In this document: positions 36,312 through 47,535 of the stretch, in pieces
Layout of the letters: each line of letters opens with the position of its first letter
How positions within the stretch are numbered: position 1 is the first letter of the stretch
DNA from: Cephalopachus bancanus
Taxonomy: Eukaryota; Chordata; Mammalia; Primates; Tarsiidae
Reading direction: 5' to 3'
Length of the DNA stretch: 64,000 nt
Assembly: GCA_027257055.1 (NCBI GenBank)
Contig: JAPVLO010000097.1
Coordinates: 1,798,001-1,862,000 of the forward strand
The notes under the pieces: model-generated
The model's database searches: none
Told to the model about the DNA's origin: nothing
The model's input: only the letters and a program-made list of their open reading frames with translations
Translations under genes and position numbers: made by a program

Positions 36312-36605
36312 GTGGGGCCCGGTGGCTCAGTCTGTAATCCCAGCACTTTGGGAGGCCGAGGTGAGTGGATTGATTGAGGTCATGGGTTCGAGACCAGCCT
36401 GGCAACTTGGTGAGATCTCATCTCTACAATTAGTCACACACACACAAAAATAGCATGGCATGGTAGTGCACACCTGTAGTTCTGGCTACTTGGAAGGTTG
36501 AGGTGGAAGGATTGCTGGAGCTCAGCAGGTCGACACTGGGGTGGTCATGAGTGTGCCACTGCACTCCAGCCTGGGTGACAGAGTGAGATTCCAATTAAAA
36601 AAAAA
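36312..36605 (+). mobile_element. Alu variant, sense, inside the L1M element
   Basis: GGGGCCCGGTGGCTCAGTCT, GTAATCCCAGCACTTTGGGA, GGTGAGTGGATTGATTGAGG, CAACTTGGTGAGATCTCATC, then a (CA)n-like expansion in the middle linker (36435-36446), TGGAAGGTTGAGGTGGAAGG and an A tail. The flanks AAAAAAATCAT appear on both sides and may be the target-site duplication. Confidence 0.93.
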
Positions 36606-36650
36606 TCATTGAACTTAAAGAAAGTCATTTGAAATTATCTAATAATAAGA

Positions 36651-36672
36651 AATAATAATAATAATAATAATA
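36651..36672. repeat. (AAT)n microsatellite
   Basis: About seven AAT units just after the Alu. A second A-rich simple tract (AAAT/AAAAT) lies at 36860-36892, and an (AAAC)n tract at 38121-38143. Confidence 0.9.
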
Positions 36673-38164
36673 GTGTTGAAAACTAAGGGATTTAAAGGAC
36701 ACCTTTAAGGAAACCAATATACATATATGAGAGCTTTAGAAAGAGAAGAGAAAAAGATAAAGGGGAAGAAAACTCACTTAAAAAGTTTTCCAAATATGAT
36801 GAAGAATAGAAATTTAGATTAAAGAAGCCTAATGGACCTAACTAGGAAAACTAAAGAAGTAAATAAAATAAAATAAAAATAAATAAATAAATCTGTGCCG
36901 TCACTTAACAATCTAGTTGTCAAAAGTCTAAGCCAAAGATAAAATATTGAAAGGAGCGAAAACAAAAAATCACATTATGTTAAAAAAAAAAATCTCCAAA
37001 AGACTATCCATAAATTTTTTTTCAGAAGAAAATTTGCAGGTTAGAAAGAAGTAAAAGATGATTTATTCAAAGTGCCGAAAGAAAAAAAAAATCTTGCCAA
37101 GCAATACTGTATTCAGCAAAACAATCCTTCAAAAATAAAGGAGAGACAAAATTTTTCTGAGATAAAAGCAGAGAGATTTTATCACCATTTGCCTTGATTG
37201 CAAGAAATGCTAAAGGGAGTGCTTCAAGTTGAAATGCTAAGATGCTAATTTGTAACATGAAAACATATGAAAATAAAAGCTTTCTGATAAAGGTAAATAT
37301 ATAGACATACAGAATACTGTAATACTGTAAAGCGATGTGTAGATTACTTTTAAAAGTATATAAGTTAAAAGACAAAGTATTAAAAACTATCACAATGTAA
37401 AAGGTTAGAAATACACAAAAATGAGGTAATTAGTGACATCAGTAACATAATAAAGTGTGTTGGAGAAGTAAAAGTGTAAAGACTGTGTGTGATTGAATTT
37501 AAGTTATCAGCTTAAAATCAACAGTTAGAATTACAATATGTTTTATTTAAGCCTCATGGAAATCAGAAGGAAAATATCTACAGAAGATACACAAAATAAA
37601 ATGAGAAAGAAATCAAAGATAGAACATGACCAAGTAGAATTTATCTTAGAATGCAATCATAGTTCAACATATTAAAATCAACCAATCTGATACACCATAT
37701 CAAGAACAAAAAGGATAAATACCACATGATCATCTCAATAAGTGCAAAAGAAGCATTTCACACAATTCAACATCCTTTTATGGTAAAAATCTGTAAAAAG
37801 TACTAAAATAAAATTATCTTGATGAAATAAAGGCTATGTCTAAAAAGCTCACAGCTAACATCATACTCAGCAGTGAAAAACTGAAGCTTTTCTCTAAGTT
37901 TAGGAACAAGGCAAAATATGCCTAGTATTGCCACTTTTATTCAACATAGTACTGTAAGTCTTAGCCAATACACTTAGGCACGGAAAAGAAATAAAAGGCA
38001 ACAGACAACCAATTAAGTACCATGCTCACCACTTGGATATGGGCTCAATAGAAGCCCACACCTAACCATCATGAAGTATACCTATATACCAAACCTGCCA
38101 GGATGAGTGTCCCTGAATCTACAAACAAACAAACAAACAAACATAGAAATAAAACAATCTGCAA

Positions 38165-38490
38165 GGTAATAGTATTGAGAGGTGGAGTCTTTTGGTAGGT
38201 GTTCATACCTTTTGGTAGATGCCGTTACAAAAGGGCTTGGTGAAGGGAGTTTCACCCTTAAGTGCCCTTCTGTCTTCTGCCATGTGAGGACACAGCGTTC
38301 CTTCCCTTTGAAGGATATAGCATCAAGATTCCATCTTGGAAGCAGAAAGCAACCCTCTACACACCAAGTCTGCCAGCCAACATTTTGATCTTGGACTTTC
38401 CTGCCTCAAGAATGGTGAAAGAATAAATTTATAGTCTTTATAAATTAAGCAGTCTCAGGTATTTTGTTGTAGCAGTACAAAATGAATTGA
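38165..38490 (+). mobile_element. MaLR-type LTR (MLT1-like)
   Basis: GAGGTGGAGTCTTTTGGTAG, CAAAAGGGCTTGGTGAAGGG, GCCATGTGAGGACACAGCGT, CCATCTTGGAAGCAGAAAGC, CACCAAGTCTGCCAGCCAAC, TTGATCTTGGACTTTCCTGC, AATAAATTTATAGTCTTTAT and GGTATTTTGTTGTAGCAGTA occur in the usual MaLR LTR order. The 5' end is missing or unrecognised. The 68-codon plus-strand frame here is LTR sequence, not a gene. Confidence 0.8.
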
Positions 38491-38748
38491 TACGAACTTT
38501 TGAGTGTACTCTATGGCTCTGTGGAATTTTCTGATCCTGTATCATGCTCTTGTCTCCAAAGTATCTCGTTTACTCAGTTTAATGAAGATTTTTTAAAAAA
38601 CCTCTTTAACACCCTGAATCATCCACCTCTCTACTTCAGTGTCAGCATTTTTCATAACTGAAGTCCACATCTCTTTCCTTTATAGCCCTATCTCTGTTAA
38701 GGTGAAAACTCTTGTAAAATTACCTTTCTTTTCTGATTTGTTCATTGC
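38491..38748. other. unassigned sequence before the inverted repeat
   Basis: No gene or named repeat is visible. Confidence 0.4.
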
Positions 38749-38987
38749 TTAACAACACCACCTAACCAGATATCTGATTAATGAGAAGCTTATTATAAAG
38801 AACTGTTTAATGCATAAATGAATTTGTGAATTCATATATTTCCATATTAATTTCAACTGTTCTTTCTTTTTTGTTCTTCAAATCTAATTTGTTTGGATTT
38901 TGTGAATGACCTTTCATATTTATCACTTGTGGTTCCACTACCTCAATAATAATTTACACCCTTATTAAATTTTTTTGTTGATATTGC
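38749..38987 (+). repeat. large inverted repeat, left arm
   Basis: The reverse complement of 39345-39583 matches this arm end to end over about 239 bp with roughly ten differences and no large gaps. Matching landmarks include ATATCTGATTAATGAGAAGC, TTATTATAAAGAACTGTTTA, CTTGTGGTTCCACTACCTCA and TTTACACCCTTATTAAATTT. The arm is not a repeat family I recognise. Confidence 0.96.
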
Positions 38988-39344
38988 AAAACCACCAATC
39001 ATTTATTTTCTGTTCTGTCTCATCTCATAAATTCTATCCAAAGCATCCTAATTAATATTCTAAGAGTGTAGGTCAAAATTTCAACCCAATAGTTATCCGA
39101 TACAAACTAAAAAGTTGAAAAAGATGTACAAAAACTTTTAACTAAAGTTAATTGATAGAATCATTGTTTATCCTTCCTATATTTGTTTATTTACTAGCTT
39201 TTTCTATATCTTCTACAATTAACATGTATGCTTGCATAATACAATTAATAAAACATTTTTGATTTCTTTATATAGGCTTATCTATACATTGGTCATTAAT
39301 GGAATAAATGAACTCAATGACTCATGAAAGACTATAGCAAACAT
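38988..39344. other. 357-bp spacer (loop) of the inverted repeat
   Basis: A+T-rich and unnamed. No terminal repeats, transposase fragment or palindromic centre is visible in it. Confidence 0.6.
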
Positions 39345-39583
39345 GCAATATCAACAGAAAAATTTAATAAGGGTGTAAATTATTATTGAGGTAGTGGAAC
39401 CACAAGTGATAAATATGAAAAGTCATTCACAAAATCTGAACAAATTAGATTTGAAGAACAAAAAAGGAAGAACAGTTGAAATTAATATGGAAATATATGA
39501 ATTCACAAATCCATTTATGCATTAAACAGTTCTTTATAATAAGCTTCTCATTAATCAGATATCAGGCTAGGTGGTGTGGTTAA
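39345..39583 (-). repeat. large inverted repeat, right arm
   Basis: Partner of 38749-38987. Begins GCAATATCAACAGAAAAATT and ends CTAGGTGGTGTGGTTAA. Beyond both arms the similarity stops sharply. Confidence 0.96.
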
Positions 39584-39706
39584 AAATATATATGGTGTGG
39601 TGTTTGGAAAAAATATATTTTATTGGGGAATTGATTAAAAATTAATTTATAATGATTTAATAAATATATTATTTTTATCTGTTGTTGAAAACTTGTGAGG
39701 CAAAGC

Positions 39707-41165
<1,459 letters not shown>

Positions 41166-41298
41166 TTATAAATCCATCTCCCATCTCCACAGTACAACAC
41201 TGCTGCTTTTTTGTGTTGATTAGAAAACTACTAGAACATAGATCACAGTGCCCATTATGTTCTAGAAACTGTTTGACATATTAAGAATGCAGCCAAGT

Positions 41299-42230
41299 TC
41301 TCTGATGTCATGTATTTTTATTTAGTGAGGAAAAAAAAAAACTTTAAGCAGAAAAATTATTAAATAAGGTAATTTCAGATAGTGATGAAGAAGAAAATGG
41401 AACAGATGCAGGGGAAGAAGAATGCTAATTTAGACTCAATGGTCAAGGAGGGCCTTTCAAGTCAGGCTTGGTGGCTCAGCCTGTGATCTTGTGCCTTGGG
41501 AGGCTGAGGTGAGTGGATTGCCTGAGTCCGCAGGTTCGAGACCCGCCTGGGCAACTTGGCGAGACCTCATCGCTACAATGAATCAAAAAAATTAGCCGGG
41601 CGTGGTAGCACGCGCCTGTAGTTCCAGCTACTTGGAAGGCTGAGGCAGAAGGATCGCCAGAGCCCAGCAGGTCGAGGCTGCGGTGGCCGGGAGCAGCCAT
41701 TGCACTCCAGTCTGGGTGACTGAGACTCCAACTCAAAAAAAAAAAAGAAAAAAAAAAGGGCCTTTCTGAGATGTGAAGCGGAAGCCAAACCAGAATTACA
41801 AAAGAAAATCAGCCATGTAAAACTGAGAATATATAATCTAAGGAAAATGTTAAGATCTATGGTGTATAATTCATCGCTCTATTTCTGTGAAAATAAAAAT
41901 GATGTGAAATAGTTACTGCAAATTGCTTGGGGGCTTGGTGTGTTGAAGGAACAGAAAGAAGATTTATGGTAGTGTTCAGAAAGAGAAACAGAGAGAGAAT
42001 GAGGGAGAGAGACTAGACAGAGTCAAGAGACTGGCCATGAGGGGGCTCTTAGCTTATGGTAAAAATACTTGATTACAAGTATAATGAGGATTCTTTAGAG
42101 GATTTTAAGCAGAGGAGTGACATAATCACATCTATGTTTTAATTCCTAACTGCTGCTTGGAAAATAGATTATAGAAAGACAAGAGAAGAAGCAGAGGAAT
42201 CAGTTTGGAGACTGTGGCTGTTGTCTAGGA
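41299..42230 (+). mobile_element. ancient mammalian interspersed repeat, with an Alu inside
   Basis: Same type as 22240-23190: GGTCAAGGAGGGCCTTTC then (after the Alu) TGAGATGTGAAGCGGAAGCC, GATTTTAAGCAGAGGAGTGA, CATAATCACATCTATGTTTT, CTGCTGCTTGGAAAATAGAT. Family not named. Degenerate, no coding potential. Confidence 0.5.
41459..41756 (+). mobile_element. Alu variant, sense, with target-site duplication
   Basis: CTTGGTGGCTCAGCCTGTGA, GGTGAGTGGATTGCCTGAGT, GGCAACTTGGCGAGACCTCA, AGCCGGGCGTGGTAGCACGC, CGGTGGCCGGGAGCAGCCAT, GACTGAGACTCCAACTC and an A tail. Flanked by AGGGCCTTTC at 41449-41458 and 41757-41766, with no mismatch. Minus-strand frames here (41476-41788) are Alu shadows. Confidence 0.97.
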
Positions 42231-43599
42231 AAAATAACAGAATCATCTGTTTATATAGAAGAGGAAAAAGCTCAAGATCATTGAATGGTTTCAGTGGTGG
42301 ATCAGTGTATTTAAGTTTGTCACAAATGTCAAATTCTACAGAAATATTGCCTGTGTGGGGCCAATAGGTGAAAGTTTTTGTTTTATTTATTGAGATGTCT
42401 GGGCCCTGGAAAAAGAAAGAAGAAAGGTCAAAAAGTTCAGTGACAATACTATACAAAATTTAGCAGGGAGAATTTTATGCTTTTACTACTTCTGGCCTTA
42501 TTTATGTGATGCTGAACATTGGAATTAGAAAAACATATATATATATTTCAATGAGTTCTTAAATGATGTCAAACATCTGAATATTTAATGAAGTCTGAAA
42601 GTTAACGTGAAATAAATGATGAAATTTTATTTTTTTCAGAAATTTTTGATATTTTGGAGAAAGAAAATAATTATTTTTTAAATAATGTCAAATATAGAAA
42701 AAATATGACATCATATTTTTGCTTCTCCAAGGTGTTGATTTTGTGGACTTTGTTTTATAAACTCCTATATCTTATTTATAGGTTATGAAATATTTTCAAA
42801 AGACCTAAAACAAACACATTTCTAACGGCTTATGCATTCCCCATTAAAAAATCATTTGTGATATTTTTCATTCCTTTTCCTTTGACTAACCTTGACTCAT
42901 CATTCCTGAAAATTAATGGAACTCGGTCAGCTGAACTTTTCTCAATTCACGTTTCACATTTCTCTACTTTGGTTTTCCTGACAAACATAGAGTTATATGA
43001 TTTATTTGAAAGGAATAAAATGATCTCACACATGGCATACATAAATACATGTTGGAAAAAAAGCCTAGAGAAGAATAAAATATATAATAGACAACACTGA
43101 TCAATGATACTGAAGGATCACAGTGGGGATTTCTGACCTATGTAGCACTAAGGCATTGATTCAGCAAGCGGGGGCTGCTTGGTGTGATTTAAAGCTGTCA
43201 AAGTCTCTCTCAATCCCTACTCTCTTTTTCCAGTTACAATAATGGACCAGGAAATGGACTTTACAGATCTAATCCAACTTCCTTATTTTTTCAATTGGAA
43301 ATACAAGATCCAATGTCTTGCATGATGCAAATAGATAACACTGCTGCAGACTGAGAAGAAAATTAGCATGCAGGAAATTTATTGGTGAGTACTCAACATA
43401 CGTGGAGGAATGAAGGAAATAGAATTAGGCAGAGAAAGAAGTTGAGCTGCAATGCAATCACAGCAGCTCTAGATTGGTTTTGGCTCCAGAACTCTAGGTG
43501 TGGGATAGTTTTGCAGAGTTAGACAAGGTGATTTTTATGAACCTATATCCACCAGCTGTGATATTCAATAGCTGTGGGATACAGGCTGTCCTTAAGAAA
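42231..43599. other. unassigned non-coding sequence
   Basis: No gene. The minus-strand frame 42169-42456 and plus-strand frame 42858-43100 have no recognisable domain. Confidence 0.45.
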
Positions 43600-43860
43600 G
43601 CTCAGCCTGTAATCCCGCGCCTTTGGGAGGCTGAGGTGAGGGAATTGCCTGAGCCTGCGGGTTCGAGACCCGCCTGGGCAGCGAGACCTCATCTCAACAA
43701 TAAAATCACAAAATCAGCCGGGCGTGGTAGCGCATGCCTTTAATTCCGGCTACTTGGAAGGCTGAGGCGGAAGGATCACCGGAGCCCAGCATGTCGAGGC
43801 TGCGTCTGGGCGACAGAGTGAGACTCCAACTCAAAAAAAAAAAAAAAAAGAAAAGAAAAG
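43600..43860 (+). mobile_element. Alu variant, sense, with an internal deletion
   Basis: CTCAGCCTGTAATCCCGCGC, CTTTGGGAGGCTGAGGTGAG, GGGTTCGAGACCCGCCTGGG, AGCCGGGCGTGGTAGCGCAT, GGCTGAGGCGGAAGGATCAC, then GTCGAGGCTGCGTCTGGGCG. About 30 bp that other copies carry (the GGTGGCCGGGAGCAGCCACT block) are missing from the right monomer. Ends in an A tail with AAAAGAAAAG. Confidence 0.94.
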
Positions 43861-44390
43861 GGGGCAGGAGAGACATGACTCACCTCTCTTCAGCTAAGGG
43901 CAATCTCTGAAGTAGTGTGTTTCTGTTTTACTGGAGTTTGGTGTGACATCTGAAAGTTGCACTGTGAGTCCATTAGACCAGATCTCCTGATCTCTGATTC
44001 TTGCTGTCAGTCTGCTGAAATGTCCTAGAGGCAGAACTTAGCCCTGAAACATATATACCCAATAGATGTTAGAATTCTTTTGCCCCTCCCCCGATTGCCA
44101 GCTATTACTGTGGATTAAGACACATCTTGGAAGAGCCTCTTAAATAGGTCTTTTGTTGAAGGCTTGTCTATTGAAGTCCTGAGTGACTCAGACACAACAG
44201 CAGTAAATGGATTAGTGAGACTTGAGGAAGTCCAAGTGTGTGAAGTCTGCTCTGAAACCTGAAAGAAGCATGAATACCTCACAGATGAGTGCGCTTTCTC
44301 CCCCCAAATTTTAAAAGAACAGCTCTGGCACATATGAGAGATGTCTCAGTGCAATATGAAGAACCTGAAGTAGTTAGATCTGGCCCTGTG
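43861..44390. other. unassigned sequence between Alu and Tigger
   Basis: No gene or named repeat. The minus-strand frame at 44115-44333 is not recognisable. Confidence 0.4.
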
Positions 44391-44739
44391 CAGTTATGAG
44401 CCACATAACAACATCTCAATCAACGATGGACCACATGTACAACAGTGGTCCCCTAAATTATAATGGAGCTGAAAAGTTCTTATCACTTAAGGATCTTGTA
44501 ATCATCATAACATCACAACACAATGAGTTACTCACATGTTTATGGCGATGCTGGTGTACAAAACCCTACTGCACCACCAGTAATATAAAAGACTAGCACA
44601 TACAATTTCGTACAGTACATAATACTTGCTGATGACCATAAGTGACTACGTTATTGGTTTGTGTATCTAATATATTATGTTTTATTGCTATTTTAGAGTG
44701 TACTCCATATATATATGTAGAGAGAGAGAGAGAGAAGGA

Positions 44740-44775
<36 letters not shown>

Positions 44776-45626
44776 AAGCAGTCTCAGGCAAGCAGGCAAG
44801 TCCTTCAGGAGATATTCCAGTATTCCAGAAAAAAGCCTTGCTATCACTGGAGATGACAGCTCCATGCATGTCACTGCCCTTAAAGACCTTCAAGTGGAAA
44901 AAGATGTGGGGATAGAAGACAGTGATGTTGATGTTTCTGATCTTGTGTGGGCTTAATATGTGTTTGTGTCTTGGTTTTTAATTAAAAAGATTTAAAAGTG
45001 AAAGAAAATTAAAAAAATTAAAAACAGAAAAAACTTATGGAATAAGAATATAAAGGAAGAAATATTTTTGTACAGCTGCACAATGTGTTTGTGTTTTAAG
45101 CTATGAGTTATTACAAAAAAGTCAAAAAGTTAAAAAATTCATAAGCTTATAAAGGAAAAAAGTTACAGTTAGGCTAAAATTAATTTATTATTAAAGAAAG
45201 AAAATTAAAAAAAATAAATGTCATATAGCCTAAGCATAAGTGCTTCTGAAATCTATAGTAATGTTTTAGGCCTTAACATCCATTCACTACTCACTCAATG
45301 ACTCACTCAGAGAAACTTCCAGTCCTGCAAACTCTATTCATGGTAAGTGCCCTATAAATGTGTATTGTAATTTATCTTTTATACGACAGTTTTACTATAG
45401 CTTTTCTATGTTTAGATATGTACAATTACTTACAGTATTCAGTACAGTGACAAGCTGTACAGGTTTGTTGTCTAGGAGCAACAGGCTATACTATATAGCC
45501 TAAGTGTGTAGTAGGCTACACCATCTAGATTTATGTAAGTACCCTCTACAATTTTCACAGAAGGACAAAATTGCCTAACAACACATTTCTCAAAACTTTT
45601 CTCTCTTGTTAAGCAACACACGACTG
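44391..45626 (+). mobile_element. Tigger-type (pogo, Tc1/mariner) DNA transposon remnant
   Basis: Decayed terminal inverted repeats: CAGTTATGAGCCACATAAC at the left and the complement near GTTAAGCAACACACGACTG at the right, the latter followed by TA, the expected target dinucleotide. Inside, AGTGGTCCCCTAAATTATAA, TATTCAGTACAGTGACAAGC, TGTACAGGTTTGTTGTCTAG and CTAAGTGTGTAGTAGGCTAC follow a known Tigger family of primate genomes. At about 44830-44956 a plus-strand frame reads SSIPEKSLAITGDDSSMHV and EDSDVDVSDLVW before a stop; this is the acidic C-terminal tail of the transposase. Most of the transposase gene, including the catalytic part, is missing, so this is an internally deleted, non-autonomous copy. 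The subfamily number is not settled. Confidence 0.85.
44719..44777. repeat. (GA)n microsatellite inside the Tigger element
   Basis: Interrupted GA tract, preceded by a short (AT)n. It lies where the related Tigger elements have A-rich sequence before the transposase tail. Long open frames across it (44593-44956) owe their length to it. Confidence 0.95.
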
Positions 45627-47535
45627 TACTTGCATGTTTAAATCTAAACAACGCCTGGTGGGCATGTGAAGAGGGCTGCTGGAGTAAGTTTTCTAGCAAG
45701 AGAGATTGGAGAGTGAAGAACATAAACTTAAACCCAGGCCATCTCCTATAACTTATTCTCAAAGAAAAATGCAAGGAGAAAACAAAAGAAAGCTTGATAG
45801 TCACTGGTTAAGAATAAATACGTAACCTTTAGTTTTAAAAATAAGTTATTAGTAGATTGAATTTAGCCTTTCAAAATGCCTTAACTATTTTGTGTTGGTA
45901 GCCCCATATAATCCATGTGTACATATGCAAAGTAGATGGCAGAAGATGCTGCCACAGAGAATATTTCATATTAGTTGAGTTGATATTATTTTCAGGGTGT
46001 GGATAAGCAAACATTATACCACCAAGACCGAAGGTGAAAGGTAATTCTATCAGTCACATGAGCTACTGTCACAGCTCTAAAGCAAGGTATGGGAAATTTT
46101 GATGAAACACTTTCACTGATTTATTCATCATGTTGTGAAGTGTCTCAACTTGAAATATAAAATATGAGCCATTTCCATATTCTATAAAATAATATTCTAC
46201 AAGACTGACATGAAGTCAAATATATTTATCTGATAAATTCATATGTGTTTCTTCTATTTTTCCCTACCTTATTTGATCATTTTTCTCCTCATCTCAGGTC
46301 TTCCAGGCCATGCAACTTCAGCTGGGAACTTGAAGCTTGTCTAGGAATTGTAGGCATTTTCTCATCTTGCTCCACTTTGATAGAAACATATTCATAGAGG
46401 AGCATAGGACCAAATAATATTTCAAAATTAGCATGAGGGTGGAATTGCAATATGGAATAGGAAAATGATCACAGGCTAAATATAGTAAAGGAACTTGAGT
46501 GAGGAATCTAAGTGCCACTGTGGATCCAGAACTGTGTGGCCCAACAGAGAGCACATGTGTGTCTGGCTATGTATTTGTGAGAAGGACTAAGTGCCCTATG
46601 AGAACTATATTCACAGAAAACATCAAGACTGTGCCATCTATTGAGGAATGTTGCCCATGAAATTGTAGTGGATAAAATGTAATATTTTTTCATCACGAGC
46701 TTCATGGCTGACACCTCTATAACAAGAAAAACGCATAAAACAAAGATGCCTACCTAATGACTCAGAACCAAGACACAAGGGTCACAATCAAAAAAAATGA
46801 TTTCCTCCTGTTAAACTGAATTTGGGAAGAAAGAGACAAGAATAAATTTTTACCTCTCACTCTCCATTGGATACTCCAGGCAGAGATCTGGAGAACTGAC
46901 CTTAGTAAAAAAATCTATTTTGTAATTTTTATTTTTGCCAGCTTTTGTCAGTCATGCCTGGATCTCATCTGCAAGCACTTGTATAAGTGTGGTGTTTCAG
47001 CTGCCCCCACGTTGGGTGCCAGAAACTGTAAGAAAGAAAGATAATACTCTTTCCTGGTCTACCCAATCAGAAACTCAAGTTAAAGAGAGTGAGAAGCCTA
47101 CTCAGATTTGTTCAGAAACAGTTATTGGGCTCAGAAAAGATTATCACTGAGTGATATTCAGTTTTTCTCTGCCACATACCTCAAGAACTAGTTGGATGAG
47201 AAGAACTAAGTAAAAAAGCCATCCAGTGAAATTGCACTGTCATCACAGAAATGCACTAAATAAGAAAGTGAAAAATAGATAAATATACATGCATTATATA
47301 TCTATAAATATCTGTTGCACATCTGTGTGCATAAAGAATAGATTTTATAATTCTGTAAAATATAGTATTATATAAATATACATTATGTGATATACAGGTA
47401 TATGATGCATATACTATTTAATTTTCCAGATAGCTCTGTCAGTCAAGGGTTCTTTTTTAAATTTGTCATTTAAAGAAACAAAATTAGAAACAGAAGTAAT
47501 TTGCCCAAATTTTATAAGCATTTGTGACCTCATGA
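45627..47535. other. unassigned non-coding sequence
   Basis: No gene or named repeat. Open frames at 45472-45804, 46318-46714 and 46935-47150 have no recognisable domain. An A+T-rich stretch lies at 47280-47420. Confidence 0.45.

Larger units (their letters stand above)
35816..37990 (+). mobile_element. L1M-type LINE-1, sense, interrupted and internally deleted
   Basis: Starts with an old L1 5' end (CAACCAACAAGGTGGCAGAA, TAGGAAGCCTAGACTCTCCT). ORF1-like sequence follows, and at 37180-37230 the spacer phrase CAAGAAATGCTAAAGGGAGT. After about 37560 it continues in reverse-transcriptase sequence (CACATGATCATCTCAATAAG, GCAAAAGAAGCATTTCACAC, ACTGTAAGTCTTAGCCAATA) up to about 37990, so the endonuclease part is missing. 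An Alu sits at 36312-36605. No frame is intact. Confidence 0.8.

Noticed and set aside
44593..44956. Overlapping ~100-codon open frames on both strands
   Set aside because: They owe their length to the (GA)n tract. Only the last part of the plus-strand frame is meaningful, as a Tigger transposase tail.
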